From the NCBI RefSeq assembly GCF_000143535.2, contig NC_037315.1, positions 124,001 to 188,000 of the forward strand: a DNA stretch of 64,000 bases, in the 5' to 3' direction. Both the position numbers and the translations under genes were made by a program. This document shows, in pieces, positions 44,798 to 57,336 of the stretch (its first letter is position 1; each line of letters opens with the position of its first letter). Source of the DNA: Botrytis cinerea B05.10 (lineage: Eukaryota; Ascomycota; Leotiomycetes; Helotiales; Sclerotiniaceae). Under the pieces are notes generated by a model. The model saw only the letters and a list, made by a program, of their open reading frames with translations. It made no database searches and had not been told where the DNA came from.

Positions 44798-46972
44798 GAG
44801 ATAGATACACCTGACGATGAGGTGTGTGTGGTGGAAGAGATGGTGTAGAGGATGTAGAGGATGTAGAGGATATAGAGGATATAAATGATATAAATTTGTG
44901 ATATATTGTTGTAAAAAAAACGTGATTCAATCGATGTGCCTAGGTGATTCGGATATGGAAAGAAATGAGGTTATTCACCCAGATAAATGAATAAATGAAT
45001 AAACGAATAAATAAATATCTATAAATCGGTGGTCAAGATGTACAAATGAAAAAGACTCCGTTCCGTTTGTAACAAGTTATTTAGCATTTATCCGAAAGAA
45101 AATCCAAGGTTACAAATACATACAGAGTGAGCGGGCGAGCGAGTACATAGAATTCATTCATTCACCCACCCATCTCTTGGAAATTCTAGAAAGATTCCCA
45201 ATGTAGCCAGATAGAACAGGGCTGAAAGTATATATATACATAAACAGAACATGTACGTGTATATGTGTGTCTGTGTACTGGTAATATGTGTCACTCAATC
45301 CTCTGGGACGGGATCTTTTTTGTTTTTAATACTTGCTACGATCTACCTGGATAATGAATGTTAAATGATTGATTGGTAAGAGATTGCTGACTTGAAGTTA
45401 AATTTGTGCACATACAAGATTAAAATTCTTAAACAATGCTTTGTAGGACGAATCTTTGTTACTGGCTGGTGCATTCTCTGCTGTTTCGAATGTTCTTGGA
45501 TTTCAGCGCATTCGGTAAACGGTCAGGGCAGCGAGAGATCTGATGCTTCGTTGTGCGGTGTATCGAGTGTGCACTGGCAGTGACTGGGCCGTTTCCATGC
45601 AAATTCTGTGATGTGAAAAGGGATGTGAAGGCGAAAGAGTGGAGAATGGCCGGCCAATATATGATGGTTTTGATGGAGAACGCGAGGGTGGTGTCTGTGA
45701 TAAGATGTGAAGGATGGGACGGGACGGGATGGGATGGGATGGGATGGGATGGGATGGGACAGTATGGTATGGATCTAGGAGGCAAGACCAAGTCGTCGTC
45801 TACTGTGTAGATGCAGCGTGATTGATGGGAGGTCGTATGTCGTCGTGTGGATGAAAGTTCTTATTGTATGGAAGAAAGTTGAAATGGGTGCAGAAGTGGC
45901 TGGTAGCTGGGGCTGGGGCTGGGGCTGTGGCTGATATATTATTATATACCTACCTAGGTATGTAGATGTATATAGTTACTCGTAATATACGGTATAACAT
46001 AAGTTAACTTCATGGTAAAATTCAAGATAGAACATAGAAGCTTCACACAACCTACTCTGCGCTCCACACGGTTTCGACGAGCTAGAAGCTTATTTGACTC
46101 TAACACTATTGATGAAAGCTTCACATCACACATCAATATTCTAACCCAAGAATAGAATAAAAGGGGAAAGATTGGCACTAGATGAAAGAAACTGTGCTTG
46201 TTCTGTAAAATCCAAAATCTCCAAGCATGGGGTCCGGAAATTATCTAAATGTCAACTTCCGCAGATCTAGCTCCTGTAGCTCCTAGGATGATTAATTCGG
46301 TGCCCACGGAGCCGCGATCTTATTAATGGTTGTCAATAAATTTCTAATCACAATGTAAGCCTTACAACCAGTCTCGAGAAACTGCGGCAACGATGGAGAG
46401 TTGGAGATTTGAAATACTGCGAGCTGATGGAAATGGTACGAAGATGCCATGGTCACTCGTGCTGTGGCAACCATTTCTTGGTTCCTATTGCAATACATTG
46501 AGAATGCAATTCACGGCCATTCGAACGACTTACGCCATGTATGCACATAAAGGTAACATCCAGTCGTAATCTTGGGGGTCCATGGTGTTGAAATGCACTC
46601 TTTGGTAATATATGGCTATCGTTATTCCTGATGATATGTTGAGTCCAAGTCTATTCCTTCTTCGTACCTAGAATGTGCGAACGTATGTGGATTTTTGTAT
46701 ACACCAAAAATATCAGCAGCAAGAGGAATTTTGGAACTGTGAAAGCTGGGGTAAGCTTGTTTTTTTGAAATTATATCATTGTTCATATCAATCCACTTCA
46801 CCAAGCTTCAAATCGCGCAAAGTCTTGTGTCGGGAACGTCGTGGCATTGATTTACTTTTTCGTAGCTATTGCACATGATTTTCATGCTGCTTTTCCAGTA
46901 TTCATATGATCACAACCCTCCTGATCAACATCCCGAAGACCACATGCACCCCTTGTACGATAAAGAACCCAT
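44798..46972. other. intergenic, low-complexity; no supported gene
   Basis: Includes (gaggatgta)n-like repeats just upstream of the methyltransferase (44830-44880), ataaatga repeats near 44985-45020, a GGGAT pentamer array at about 45717-45757 and ggggct repeats near 45908. A 52-68 codon frame on the minus strand at 46292-46498 is too weak to call. Confidence 0.5.
45717..45757. repeat. GGGAT/GGGAC pentanucleotide array
   Basis: About eight tandem pentamers, mostly gggat with gggac at the ends. Non-coding. Confidence 0.9.
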
Positions 46973-47746
46973 TTAGAATTTGCTGAAAGACTTAACAGCC
47001 TTGCCAGTTCGGGGAAGGACACGGAGAACATTGAAACGGACCTGTTGATAATTGTGTTAGTTAGGTTCAATCTTTCTGCTTTGCGGAAAGGAAATATAAT
47101 TCATCAAGAGAAATTTGTGTTTGCGCAATTGTTTACGTACGGTCTTGCTCAATGGTCTGCATTGTCCAACTGTGACTTGATCACCCTCCTCAACACGGAA
47201 AGCTGGGGAAACGTGGGCAGCAAGGTTCTTGTGTCTCTTCTCATATCTGGCGTATTTAGGGATGAAGTGGAGGTATTCTCTGCGGATGATGAGGGTACGG
47301 TGCATCTTGGTGGAAACGACAGTTCCGGTCAAGATACGACCACGGATGGAGACGAGACCGGTGAATGGGCACTTCTTGTCTGTTGAGAATTTCTTGTTAG
47401 CATCGCGCTCGATTTCGATTCAATTTTCGCCATCTCTTCCATGTTTCGTTTCACCACCCGAAATCCTCAATCCCCCATCTCGAACAAATAAGACCCAGTC
47501 TTCAAATTTCCGTGTCGCATTGCTTAATTCCTCCTCGATTTCAATAACCCGTAGAAAATTCCACATACCGATGTAGCTTCCCTCAATGGCGGTCTTTGGG
47601 GTTCTGAATCCCAATCCAACGTCCTTGTACCATCTGCGGCCACCCTTTCCAACCCTGCTGGACTTGGTCTTCGACTTAGAGTTAAGGAAGATGTGAGGTT
47701 GCTTTTGGAAAGCGCGCTCCGATTGTACGGTAAGTTCGGTGGCCAT
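46973..47746 (-). CDS. RPS11: 40S ribosomal protein S11 (uS17)
   Basis: Exons 47746-47569, 47379-47141 and 47041-46973 give 161 aa. The start [20 protein letters not shown] and the core [16 protein letters not shown] and [18 protein letters not shown] are those of eukaryotic uS17. The splice phases join [11 protein letters not shown] and SKT-VRFNV cleanly. uS17 binds 18S rRNA in the small-subunit body. Fungal ribosomal protein genes commonly carry introns near the start, as here. It is divergent from SPC105 across about 390 bp. Confidence 0.96.
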
Positions 47747-48136
47747 GGCTGCGAAATTTGGTCGATAGGTCGCAAATTCGTGGTGGTCGTCGATAGGAAT
47801 GTCGATTGAAGGCTTCTGTAAATTTCCAATTTTTCTCGAAATGTGTGTGCCGCTAAGGGAATCGGCTAAGCGAGGATAGTCTTATGAAGGTCATGTGATT
47901 GAATAAAATTTATTATGAATATAGAGTTGTGAACTGCGTTCCGAAGATGAACCGAGTTTCTCGTTTGGACTACAACGCGACTTGTTTGTTTACTTTGAAT
48001 TATTTGGGGTTTGTTTCATTTTCGGCATAGCAACATCAAGACAAGATTTCGACCATTACTCTTCCAAACTTCATAACTAACATACAGGGAACTCTTGATG
48101 ATACTTTGAAATAATTCACATTCGACGACATTCAAA
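47747..48136. promoter_or_regulatory. divergent promoter of RPS11 and SPC105
   Basis: About 390 bp holding the promoters of a highly expressed ribosomal protein gene and a cell-cycle gene. CT-rich and AT-rich tracts are present. No specific site could be assigned. Confidence 0.4.
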
Positions 48137-51100
48137 ATGTCCTCCTTGGAGGAAGCTACACTTCCCGCGACTCGTCGCCCAAAATCAAGAAAATCATTAT
48201 CCGCAATACCTGCAGATAAAGAAAATATGACGGCGGAACTTGGAGCTCTTACTGGAAAAAGGGCTCCAATCGAGAAGCCAGCAAAGAAGAAGAGAAGTAA
48301 GAGTATAGGTCCTGGCGGGCTAGATGCACTGAAAGATACTACTGGGAATCGTCGCAAGGTGAGCACCTCACACAATGTGGAAGCAAAGAAACCAGCTAAA
48401 TAAGTGCATAGTCTCTGGCTGCGATACCTCAACCACCTCCAAGATCCATCCTGAAACCTACTATGCCACCTCTCCGTGAAATTCCGGCGCATAACCCCAA
48501 CAAAAAGTCGAGTCCGAAAAAGGGCAAGACTGCTTCACCACCACTTCCAGGCTCCGAATTGTTAATCGATTTTGGCGTTGACGCTGGCTCAAAGGCTTCA
48601 GGCGCCGAAACACTTGATGACCCATTCCATATCGAAATGCCGAAAACCAACAATGATAATCGAGTCGCATTGCGAACGGAGGAACAACAGCAAGCTGCCG
48701 CTAGAGAGAGGGAAGAGAAGGAAAGAGCTGATATGCAGAAAGAAGTTAATGCTAGGCGAGATGCTCGTCGGAAGTCTCTTGCTAATCGACGTGTTTCATT
48801 TGCGCCCGAAGCAACCCTTCATACTTGGGATGTTGTTGTAGAATACCAAGATTCCACCACATCATCCAATTCCACCAACTCCACCCGCCGAGCCTCAAAT
48901 GTTACTGGGGACTCTGTCACTACCCCGCACCAGCAAAATTCTGGACCACCTAGCTCAGACCCTTCGGACCCTCCATCAACACCACCTGAACAAATCGAAG
49001 ATGATACAGCAAATGGATCGCCGGAACATCAACGCGACTTACATCAAAAGAAGCGCCGCAGAAGTTCTGTCATACCTCCTATGAATTTCAATGATCCGAA
49101 CGATGCTTTCTCGTCTAGTCCTATGAGTGGAAGTTCCGTGGGTGCTGAAGATATTGAAGATGATGAATTTGCTTCTAGTGATTCGGATGATGATGACGAT
49201 GGAACCCGAATGACTATGGATGGCGGGGAAACAACAAACATGTCAATGGCATCAGTTCAATCAGGATTTAGTGTTGGTTCAGATACGATGCTGGAACAAT
49301 CCTTGAGGCGAGCTGCAAACCAAGCTGGTACGCAAGCAATGAGTTTCGACGAACAAGGAGATACTAAAATGAGTGAAGACAATGAGATCGTTGCATCCTT
49401 TGCTCCATGGGCAAAGAAGGCCCCTATAGAATCACAAAAAGACCAAGAGAACGTGAATCCTTTCTCATCAGCAGCCAAATCAGATATTCAGCTAGATGCT
49501 GAGCAATCAGATGGAGAAGAGATGACAATGGATATGGATATGACAAGTGCAGTTGGTAGAATTTTACCAGGTCAACAACGAGAAGATGACGAGCTTTCTA
49601 TGGATGTCACCCGTGCTTTCGGCGGTATTATCCCCAACAGTCAAGCTGGAGCAAAGCTCAATTCAGCGGGCCGTCGTCAAAGTACTCGTAGAGTATCAGC
49701 AGGTGAAGAATCGGCATTCGGAGAACAGACTATGGACTTGACTACTGCTATAGGTGGAATTCATGCAGCTCAAAATGATGAGGAGGTTTCCGAAGATGAT
49801 GATATGAGCATGGATTTTACATCGGCAATAGGTGGCGTACTATCAAAGCCAGCTGCGGCCAAGAACAAGAGACGAGTATCTACGGCTTCGGAGGCAAAGT
49901 CAACCCAAAATCGCGAAAGCTTGAATTCTCCAGCTGGTGATGAAACGATGGGAATGGATATGGACATGGATATGACTACTGCGGTGGGTCGCATTATACC
50001 TCCGACTACGGACGAGACTGAGGAAATGGATATGGATATGGATGTAACAGTTGGTATGGAAATGACCAAGGCTTTAGGTGGTATTCTACCACGATTGAAC
50101 GCTGGAGATCGAAATCAAGCAAAGAAGATTATGGAAATGGAAACAGATCTTGGTAGCTCACCATTCCGCGTAGATGTTCCCGCCAATTCTCCTCCAAAGC
50201 CTATCAACCACAATGCTTTAACTGTGGCACCAGAAACTGGCAGCCCAAGCTTCACGGCCGGATTTAAAGGAAAAGGTCTTCGTAGAAGCATGGACCGAAT
50301 CTCTACAACACCAAAGTCTACACCGAAATCCAAGATGTTAACGCCAGTCAAGAAACCTACTACCCCACAAAAACAGCTCACTCCACAACCTGCTCAACCA
50401 TCTCATCCTGGCAAAACTCCACCCTCCAAAAATATTCTCATGCGTACGGGATCACCAAAGAGACTTTTCAATCCTGATCTCAAAGAATCATCTTCCACAC
50501 CTCGCACATCTTCAAGCAAAAAACAAACACCCAATAAATTATTTAAACAAGACAGCAATACAGGCCTTGCCACACCTAACTTTATTCTAACACCACAAAA
50601 ACGATTATCTACTGGCATTGGTCTCGATAGAGTAGGACTAGGCTCACCAAAGGTTGCTGCATTGTTAGACAGACGGGGATCGATTGGAGAACAAGCACGA
50701 TCATTCACACCTACCCAGCCAGCGGGCTTGAATCGTGGTGTACGATTCCAAGATCCTCGCATCATGGAAGCGGAAGTTGACAGGGAGCGAGAATTAGAAG
50801 AAGATAGAGAAAATGGTCGTAAGATAATGGAGCGTGAAGTGGATCAAGCTGAAGGGGAAGAAAAAGATGCAACTTTGAATCTCAAGGAAATGATCAGCAG
50901 TCTAACCCCTAAGAAGAAGTCAATGAAAGGTCGCAAGAGTTTGCATGCTGGTGCCGCAATTGGACTTTTGGGCAAAAGACCCGCTGAGTTGGATGAGGAT
51001 GATTCAGATGAAGATGAGAGTGGTATGAAGCGATTGAGAAATCATCAAGGCAGTCCCGTTAAAAACGTCCATCTTCAAGGGCCACCCACCAAGGAACAGA

Positions 51101-52950
51101 CAACCACTGGTCGCCTAACCCGGTCGAGCCGAAAGAGTATGGAAGACTCGACTGTTCCTTCTATCACCCCTACTCTCACCACCTCGCCCATCACAGACAA
51201 AATTACCACACCACGTGATCAAGGACGTTTCAAGGATGCAGAAGCCAATTTGACTGAACCTGTGGCGATTCCGTTCAAGGAGACAGAACCAGTTGAATAC
51301 CCAACATTGCCTGAAGACACCCTGGACAATGAACGCATACAGTTACAGGATTTCTTGAACATGACAAGCATTCGATTCATGGAATTGACAACAACCAAAC
51401 GAAGACATACAATCGCACCAAAACGGTCTAGTGATGGACCGATAAGGAATCGACTGTCGGATCAAACCAAGGTTTCTCTCGAAGACTGTGTCGCTGCGGG
51501 TGCTGCTACCATTCCTATGCTTGAGTTATTCCAGCATGTAAGTCATCCACACAAATTCCTTTTGATACAGTATGGTCGTACTAACATGCTTAGGCTTGTC
51601 ATGAACTCAAAAAGTATATATCAGATGGCCGAAAAACAGTTCGCGAAATCGAGAGTGAAACTTTCGAGGAGAATCCCCCACTCTTCCGTGAATACATTTC
51701 TGCGCCGGCGGATATGAAAATTGTCATGGATAATCAACTCAAGAATGTCAAGACGCATTCCCGTCTCCTCAGTAAAGGCATGTGGTATGACTGGCGATCA
51801 ACATTACTTGAGACCGTCAAGGATGAACTCGTTAGAAGTGCTGAAGGCATGATCAACGATGAAGAAGTCCTCGACAAACAACAAGCACTGCTAGATGCTG
51901 TACTTCCGAAGATGATCAAACGAGCTCAGCAACTCCAACATGAAGAGACTAACATGAAGACTGCTGCTGAAGAAATTGCTAGCTGTGATCCCGAAGAGCT
52001 TAGTGAAGCTCGACAGCAGTTGATCACTGTTGAAGCTGATGTTGAAGCTAAGAGGAACATGATCGAGGAATTAAAGAAACAGCTTCAAGCAAGAGAAATT
52101 GAGATTGAAGCTGGCACCGCAAAGAAGGAAACGTATTTGGAAGAAATTCGTGAAGCGGAAAAGATCCGAGAGGAATGCCGAGGTTGGAGTTCAAGCGAGA
52201 TAAGTAGCCTTAAAGGTATAAATCAGTCTCTGGGTATAATTTATTGATGTCGCTAACAATTTTCTAGCAAAAGTAGATGCTCTCGAAAAGAAGCATGGTT
52301 GGACTATCACTGGTGTCTCTGGAACAATAACTTCAATGACTTATCGAAAGGAGATTGAACTTGTTTTCGACGCAGCTGCATTCAAGTCAAATGCTTTGAG
52401 CAAGACTACAAAACCGGCAAATTCAAGAATCGATCTTTGGTATATTGCCGCCAATCGAGAATACAACCCATTAACCCTCACCCCCGAAAAGGAATTTCTC
52501 CTCCAATGCATCCGTGATCACGTTCGAGGATTACCACAATCAGAAACCGAAATCAAGACTCTCCTCAATTCTGTTAGCGTCGCTTGGAACAAAGCGGCAA
52601 GAGTAGTCGATGACATTCATCTACTAAATATTGTTTGTCCAACTGTTGTCACCAAAACATCAGATAACTCTATCCTCGTCAAATCAAAGCTATTGATTGC
52701 GGCTCTCAACACAAAGGTCGAATTAGCTTTCAGTCTCATTAGTCATAGCACGGAAGAAGGATTTGATGTGGAGATTTCCCCAGTTGCAAAAGTCATTTAT
52801 GGGGAAAGGTTTAATGAACCGAAGATGAGAGACTTTTTGCTTAATAGATTGGGCAACTATGCTAAGGAGAAGGGAGATGGAACTGATGTTTCTTGGGGGT
52901 CAGCCGTAGCTGAATTAGGGGATAAATTATTGGCGAGGGGAAGAAAGTAA
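48137..52950 (+). CDS. SPC105: Kinetochore scaffold Spc105/Spc7/KNL1
   Basis: Exons 48137-48358, 48412-51537, 51594-52215 and 52268-52950 give 1,550 aa. Near the N-terminus is a SILK motif (PRSILKPT, about residue 86) and then RVSF (residues 201-204, in RRVSFAPEATLHTW), the two PP1-docking motifs of the family. Between 49.5 and 50.1 kb six MELT-like repeats (M-D/E-hydrophobic-T-x-A-x-G-x-I) occur. These are the Mps1-phosphorylated docking sites for Bub3-Bub1. A Ser/Pro/Lys-rich disordered part follows. The C-terminal third has a coiled coil (exon 3) and the RWD region (LTPEKEFLLQCIRDHVRGLP) that binds the Mis12 complex. It belongs to the KMN network at the outer kinetochore. Length and layout match filamentous fungal members. 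Confidence 0.94.
49517..50098 (+). repeat. MELT-like repeat array in SPC105
   Basis: Six degenerate copies of a motif with core M-D-[LMFV]-T-x-A-[FIVL]-G-[GR]-I, for example MDMTSAVGRIL, MDVTRAFGGII, MDLTTAIGGI, MDFTSAIGGVL, MDMTTAVGRII and MEMTKALGGIL. Several are preceded by extra Met-Asp pairs. Confidence 0.85.
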
Positions 52951-53721
52951 GATGTACAGGGTTGAGATGTTATCTTCTGAGTTTTGATTCAGCGATGGTT
53001 ATTTAGTCTTGATGAGTATAATGATGATTATGAAATGGGAATTTGATATCCATGGAGTAAGGGGTTAATGTATATGTGGTAGCGTAGGATATTTGATAGG
53101 ATTTTGAGAATGAAAGCTTGATGTTTGGTGTTTATTTATAATGGATTTTTGTTCACTTATTGTGAATGCTATGATTCTACCAGATAAAACTAGTCTTTGT
53201 ACAATTCTGAAGATTGACACTCAGTCTTCTCTCGTGAATGGTCAAGCTTTGTATCGTATAGGTTGGTGAGGTTGGCGAGGTTGGCTGAGCAAATGGAGAT
53301 TCACCGCCTTTGTGCTTGCGGATAAAAGTGGTTTGATGGATATTGGTGCACACCTAGAAAAGATGTTGATTGAGTATATGTAACTTATTACAATAGAAAC
53401 ATACTGCGTAGCTTCCATGTTCACACGTTCTTACATTTGTTATTTGTGTTCTGCCACAGATATCTCAATCTACCGGACATCAATTGCATGGACCCTCGCT
53501 GGCGCCAGAGCGACGCGAACCCTTGTTAAATCCAACGTCATAATTCACATACCTAGTAATGCCCGACCCTAGCAAAACAAACAGCTGAACCCAAACCTCC
53601 ACAATATATGTTTATATATATACATGTGCATATTTATATGCGTACATGGCCTCATCTCCAAAGCTGAATATCTTCTCAATTCAATCTTCATTTTGCTTCC
53701 ATTGAATCCCATTCATTCATC
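52951..53721. other. intergenic, no gene seen
   Basis: 3' flank of SPC105 and promoter of the reductase gene, which has atatatatacatgtgc just upstream of the start region. No coding signal. Confidence 0.5.
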
Positions 53722-54954
53722 ATGCAAATCATCAATTTCCTTTCTCTTGCATTCCTCCTGTCTAATATCAACGCCTTATATCTTTCAGCTGAACAACATC
53801 CGATCGCACCACCATCCCAAAAACAATCGATTTCTCAACCTCTTATCGGTTTCGGAACATGGAATCTGAAGGTTTCCCCCGAAAATACAACCGAAGCCGT
53901 CGCGTACGCAATTGAAATTGGATATCGTCAAATTGATTGTGCGGCTGTGTATGGGAACGAAGTGGCGGTAGGACGGGGAATCGAAGAGGGTTTGAAGAGA
54001 GCCGGCTTAAAGAGAGAGGATATTTGGGTGACGAGTAAACTTTGGAACGATCAGTATGTTATGATTGTTTATATCTTTCACTTGGTTAGATGATTTGGGA
54101 ATGATAGATTGAGTGAATTCGGTGAAAAATTAACTGATGGGTTGGTCAACTAGTCATGGAAGTTATGAAAATGTGGAAAAGGGGTTGAATCAAACCCTCC
54201 AAGATCTAGGTCTCGAATACCTGGATTTATATCTTATACATTGGCCTATTGGCTTTTCATCTAATGGAGCCAAAAATCTCGATCACGTCCAGGTTTGTCT
54301 TCATTTTTCGTATGTTCTCAAATTTTGACTAACACGACATAGACCTACAAATCCATGATTTCCCTCCCCAAATCTCGTGTTCTCAATATCGGGGTATCCA
54401 ATTTCTCTCCGCTCCAACTCAAAAATGTCGTGTCGACTGGTACAATACCATATATGCATCAAATGGAACTCCATCCCTATTTACAACAATCGGCATGGGT
54501 AGCAACGCATAAAGCTCTCGGTATTAAAATGACGGCTTATTCACCATTGGGAAACACTAATCCAACTTATCATTCATCTACCTCTCCATCGCTCTCGTCA
54601 TCCTCTTCTTTTTCATGGGCATCATGGACATCTCTCTTCCGCCCCTCCTCCTCTTCCTCAAAACCAAAAGCCCCACCTCTCCTCCAAAATCCCATTCTCA
54701 TCGACATAGCCGAAGAACGAAATTGTACACCAGCTCAGGTGGCACTAAAATGGAATATGGGAAGAGGGATTAGTGTGATTCCGAAAAGCAGTCATGAGGA
54801 ATGGATTAAGGAGAATTTGCAAGCGGGGGAGTGTGAGTTGACGCATGCGGATTTGACGAAATTGAGATTTGTGGGGAGGAAGTGGTTAAGTAGATTTAAT
54901 AATCCGGGGGAGGCATGGGGAGTAACGCTTTTTGAGGGGTTGGAGGGGGTTTAG
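53722..54954 (+). CDS. Aldo-keto reductase with N-terminal signal peptide
   Basis: Exons 53722-54053, 54154-54292 and 54343-54954 give 360 aa. The AKR (beta/alpha)8 barrel is recognisable: LIGFGTWNL, the catalytic tetrad Asp72, Tyr77 ([11 protein letters not shown]), Lys106 (TSKLWN) and His140 (LIHWP), then [16 protein letters not shown] and the NADPH-binding [14 protein letters not shown]. Unusually for this cytosolic family it starts with a hydrophobic stretch ([20 protein letters not shown]) like a signal peptide. A Ser-rich insertion of about 45 residues sits between MTAYSPLG and the conserved PILIDIAEE. The loop before GVSNF is slightly shorter than usual. Substrate unknown. All catalytic residues are present, so activity is likely. 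Confidence 0.9.
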
Positions 54955-57336
54955 GGACTTGTAGGTGGATGAGGAAGATGAGGGGAAGGGGAAAGGGTAG
55001 AGAGTATAGCAATTGGGATTTGATTCGAAATACTGTAATTCGACGAGTGTTTATGGATCACGCATGGATTTGAGTTTGAATATCTAAATGTGTTGTCTCT
55101 TCATGATGATCCAGACTCTCGCAATCGATCTCTCCAGCTTCAACAATGTGTTGCATTTTTGGTACCTGCAGATTCTTGCCTGTGGTACAGTGTAGTGACG
55201 AATTCTCCTTTAATTTTAGCACCTCTCCATGTAATTATTATACTTTTTACGCCAATAGACATGGATGGATACTTGAATCATTTTCCATCAACAGACAGGC
55301 AGACTTTTTTAAGGCTGGCACTTCTCTATTTCTCTCCCGGTATTTGGTATTGTTAAGTGGCGAACTCAATCACCTCAAGATCTAAATGTTAAGATCTAGA
55401 TATCAAGAAGTTGAAGTCTGGAAGTCGAAATCTAATCCCTCCTCATCTCTAGTTAATTCTTTCAGGGTCCGAGAGACCCGGGCCGTGGCTAATGTAGTAA
55501 CATTATCTATGGGCTATTCAAACATTTCTGAATGGGAGGTGAAAAGCTCGCACGTACATCAATATCATCTCGTATACCCGAGCTAGAATCCAAGAAGTAG
55601 TTTTCCGAGCTAGAAGTAATTTGATATGATGTAAAAGAATGATATATTGATATTTATTCTCCGGGCTCGCTCGTTCGTCTGTTCCCAGTATTTGAGAATT
55701 TGGCATGTGCTCAGTAAAGAAGTCTCCGTGTATGAATATACTCTCGTCTCGAACATTTTCAGCACTTCATGATCTCAAGAATTCCCCAAATCCAAGACCT
55801 CAAGCATAGAATAATGAGAATAACTTCATTGAGGTACTAGAAACGCACAGTAATCGACTAGATAGGAACAAGCGGCCGATTCATCCCAAATCACGCAAGC
55901 CCCCTTTAGAAATTTCATAATATCAGAGAAACTCAATCATCAATATGGTCGTATCATATAAGTCAAAGCTAGCATCATTTCACATAAAGCTTGCCCTTTT
56001 TCGGTCTAACTCTCGGTACCTAGGTATTGGGGAAGAGTAATGCCTTATGGCTTTTGAATTTTTACTTGAATCCCTACACCTTCTTTCTTTATTCAAACCT
56101 ACATCACAGCCCCGCAACTTTGATCTCTAGCCTCTAATAAGATGGAATATTCATGTGGATTCGATAGACTTCGTATCGGGTGTATAGATCCCTTTGATAC
56201 CGGTAGTCCTTTAGGAGACATAGTCATTACGTTGTTGAGAATCGAGTTAATATATGATGACCGTTTTCATTAATAAAGAAGAGAAGTCATCGAGGACAAT
56301 CTATTCTCTTTAGAGATTGAAGGGAGATGAGGATGAAAATTCGATTGAGAGGCGAGGAGACGGAGCGAGTAGGTCCATGATGAAAGGGTTAAATGCAATC
56401 AAAAGTTCAACGATTCAGTGAAAAGTTTTCTGGAAAGAGAAGAGAGTAGGCTAGGTTTTTTAAACTTAAAATCTCGAATGTCCTGAAATCTTATCAAATC
56501 TTAAACTAAAACTAGTAAAGCTCGCACTGGCTAACGTCTTGAAGTGCTTCATTTTTATACATTACTTTCACTACACTGATCTTTCTTCCCACTTCCAGTC
56601 TAATTATTAAGCAATGAAGTTGAGAAAGGGAACATCACTCTTTTTTAAAATACTAAATGTGGGTGATGTCTCCCCAATATAGCATTTTCTCACGGATGAT
56701 AGCTACGTCATTTGGTCACTTTGAGTATGGAATGGGCAGTGATAGAGATATCAGACTAGATTAACTTGAGCATTAATCATCGGATCCATTCTGCTGTATC
56801 AGGTTATACCCGGAATAGGGGATGTAGTCGCCTATTTGAGTGACAGTGATATGCTTATATAGGTACAAATATAGCACCGAGTAATTGATTACTATAGCAC
56901 GAGCTTCTTCGAGAACAAATCCTATAGTAGGGACTACGTACTAGGGAGGCACTAGCTACAACTAACAAGTGTATCTCGTATTTCGTATCGCGTATTGACA
57001 CTCTAGATAAGGTTAAACAAGCCAAGCACGTGCCAGGCTACCCATCTATACCCACTTATACTCACCTCTCCTCTCCACATTTAATACTATGTCTAGTGCA
57101 GCATTGCAATTGATGCAGGAAATCATTTACCTTGCTGCAGCCTCTTCAACGGAGAATAATAGAATCAATAATACTTCCTGAAAACTCAATCCTTGTACCG
57201 GACAGGACGGCAGTTGCTACAGTTTATGTATATCAACATCCAATTCCTCAACATGAAGAATATCAACTCATCGCCCTCTCTTCTTCTTCATTCTCCATAG
57301 CAAATCATCTTCTCGCTGTTGAGCTGAGCAATCGCA
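54955..57336. other. long intergenic region, no gene seen
   Basis: 2.4 kb of AT-rich sequence between two plus-strand genes. Short direct phrases (agatctagatatcaagaagt, gaagtctggaagtcgaaatc) occur near 55390-55430. No open frame has recognisable content. Confidence 0.5.

Noticed and set aside
45717..45757. telomere-like repeat
   Set aside because: The unit is GGGAT pentamer, not the fungal TTAGGG, and it is short and internal.
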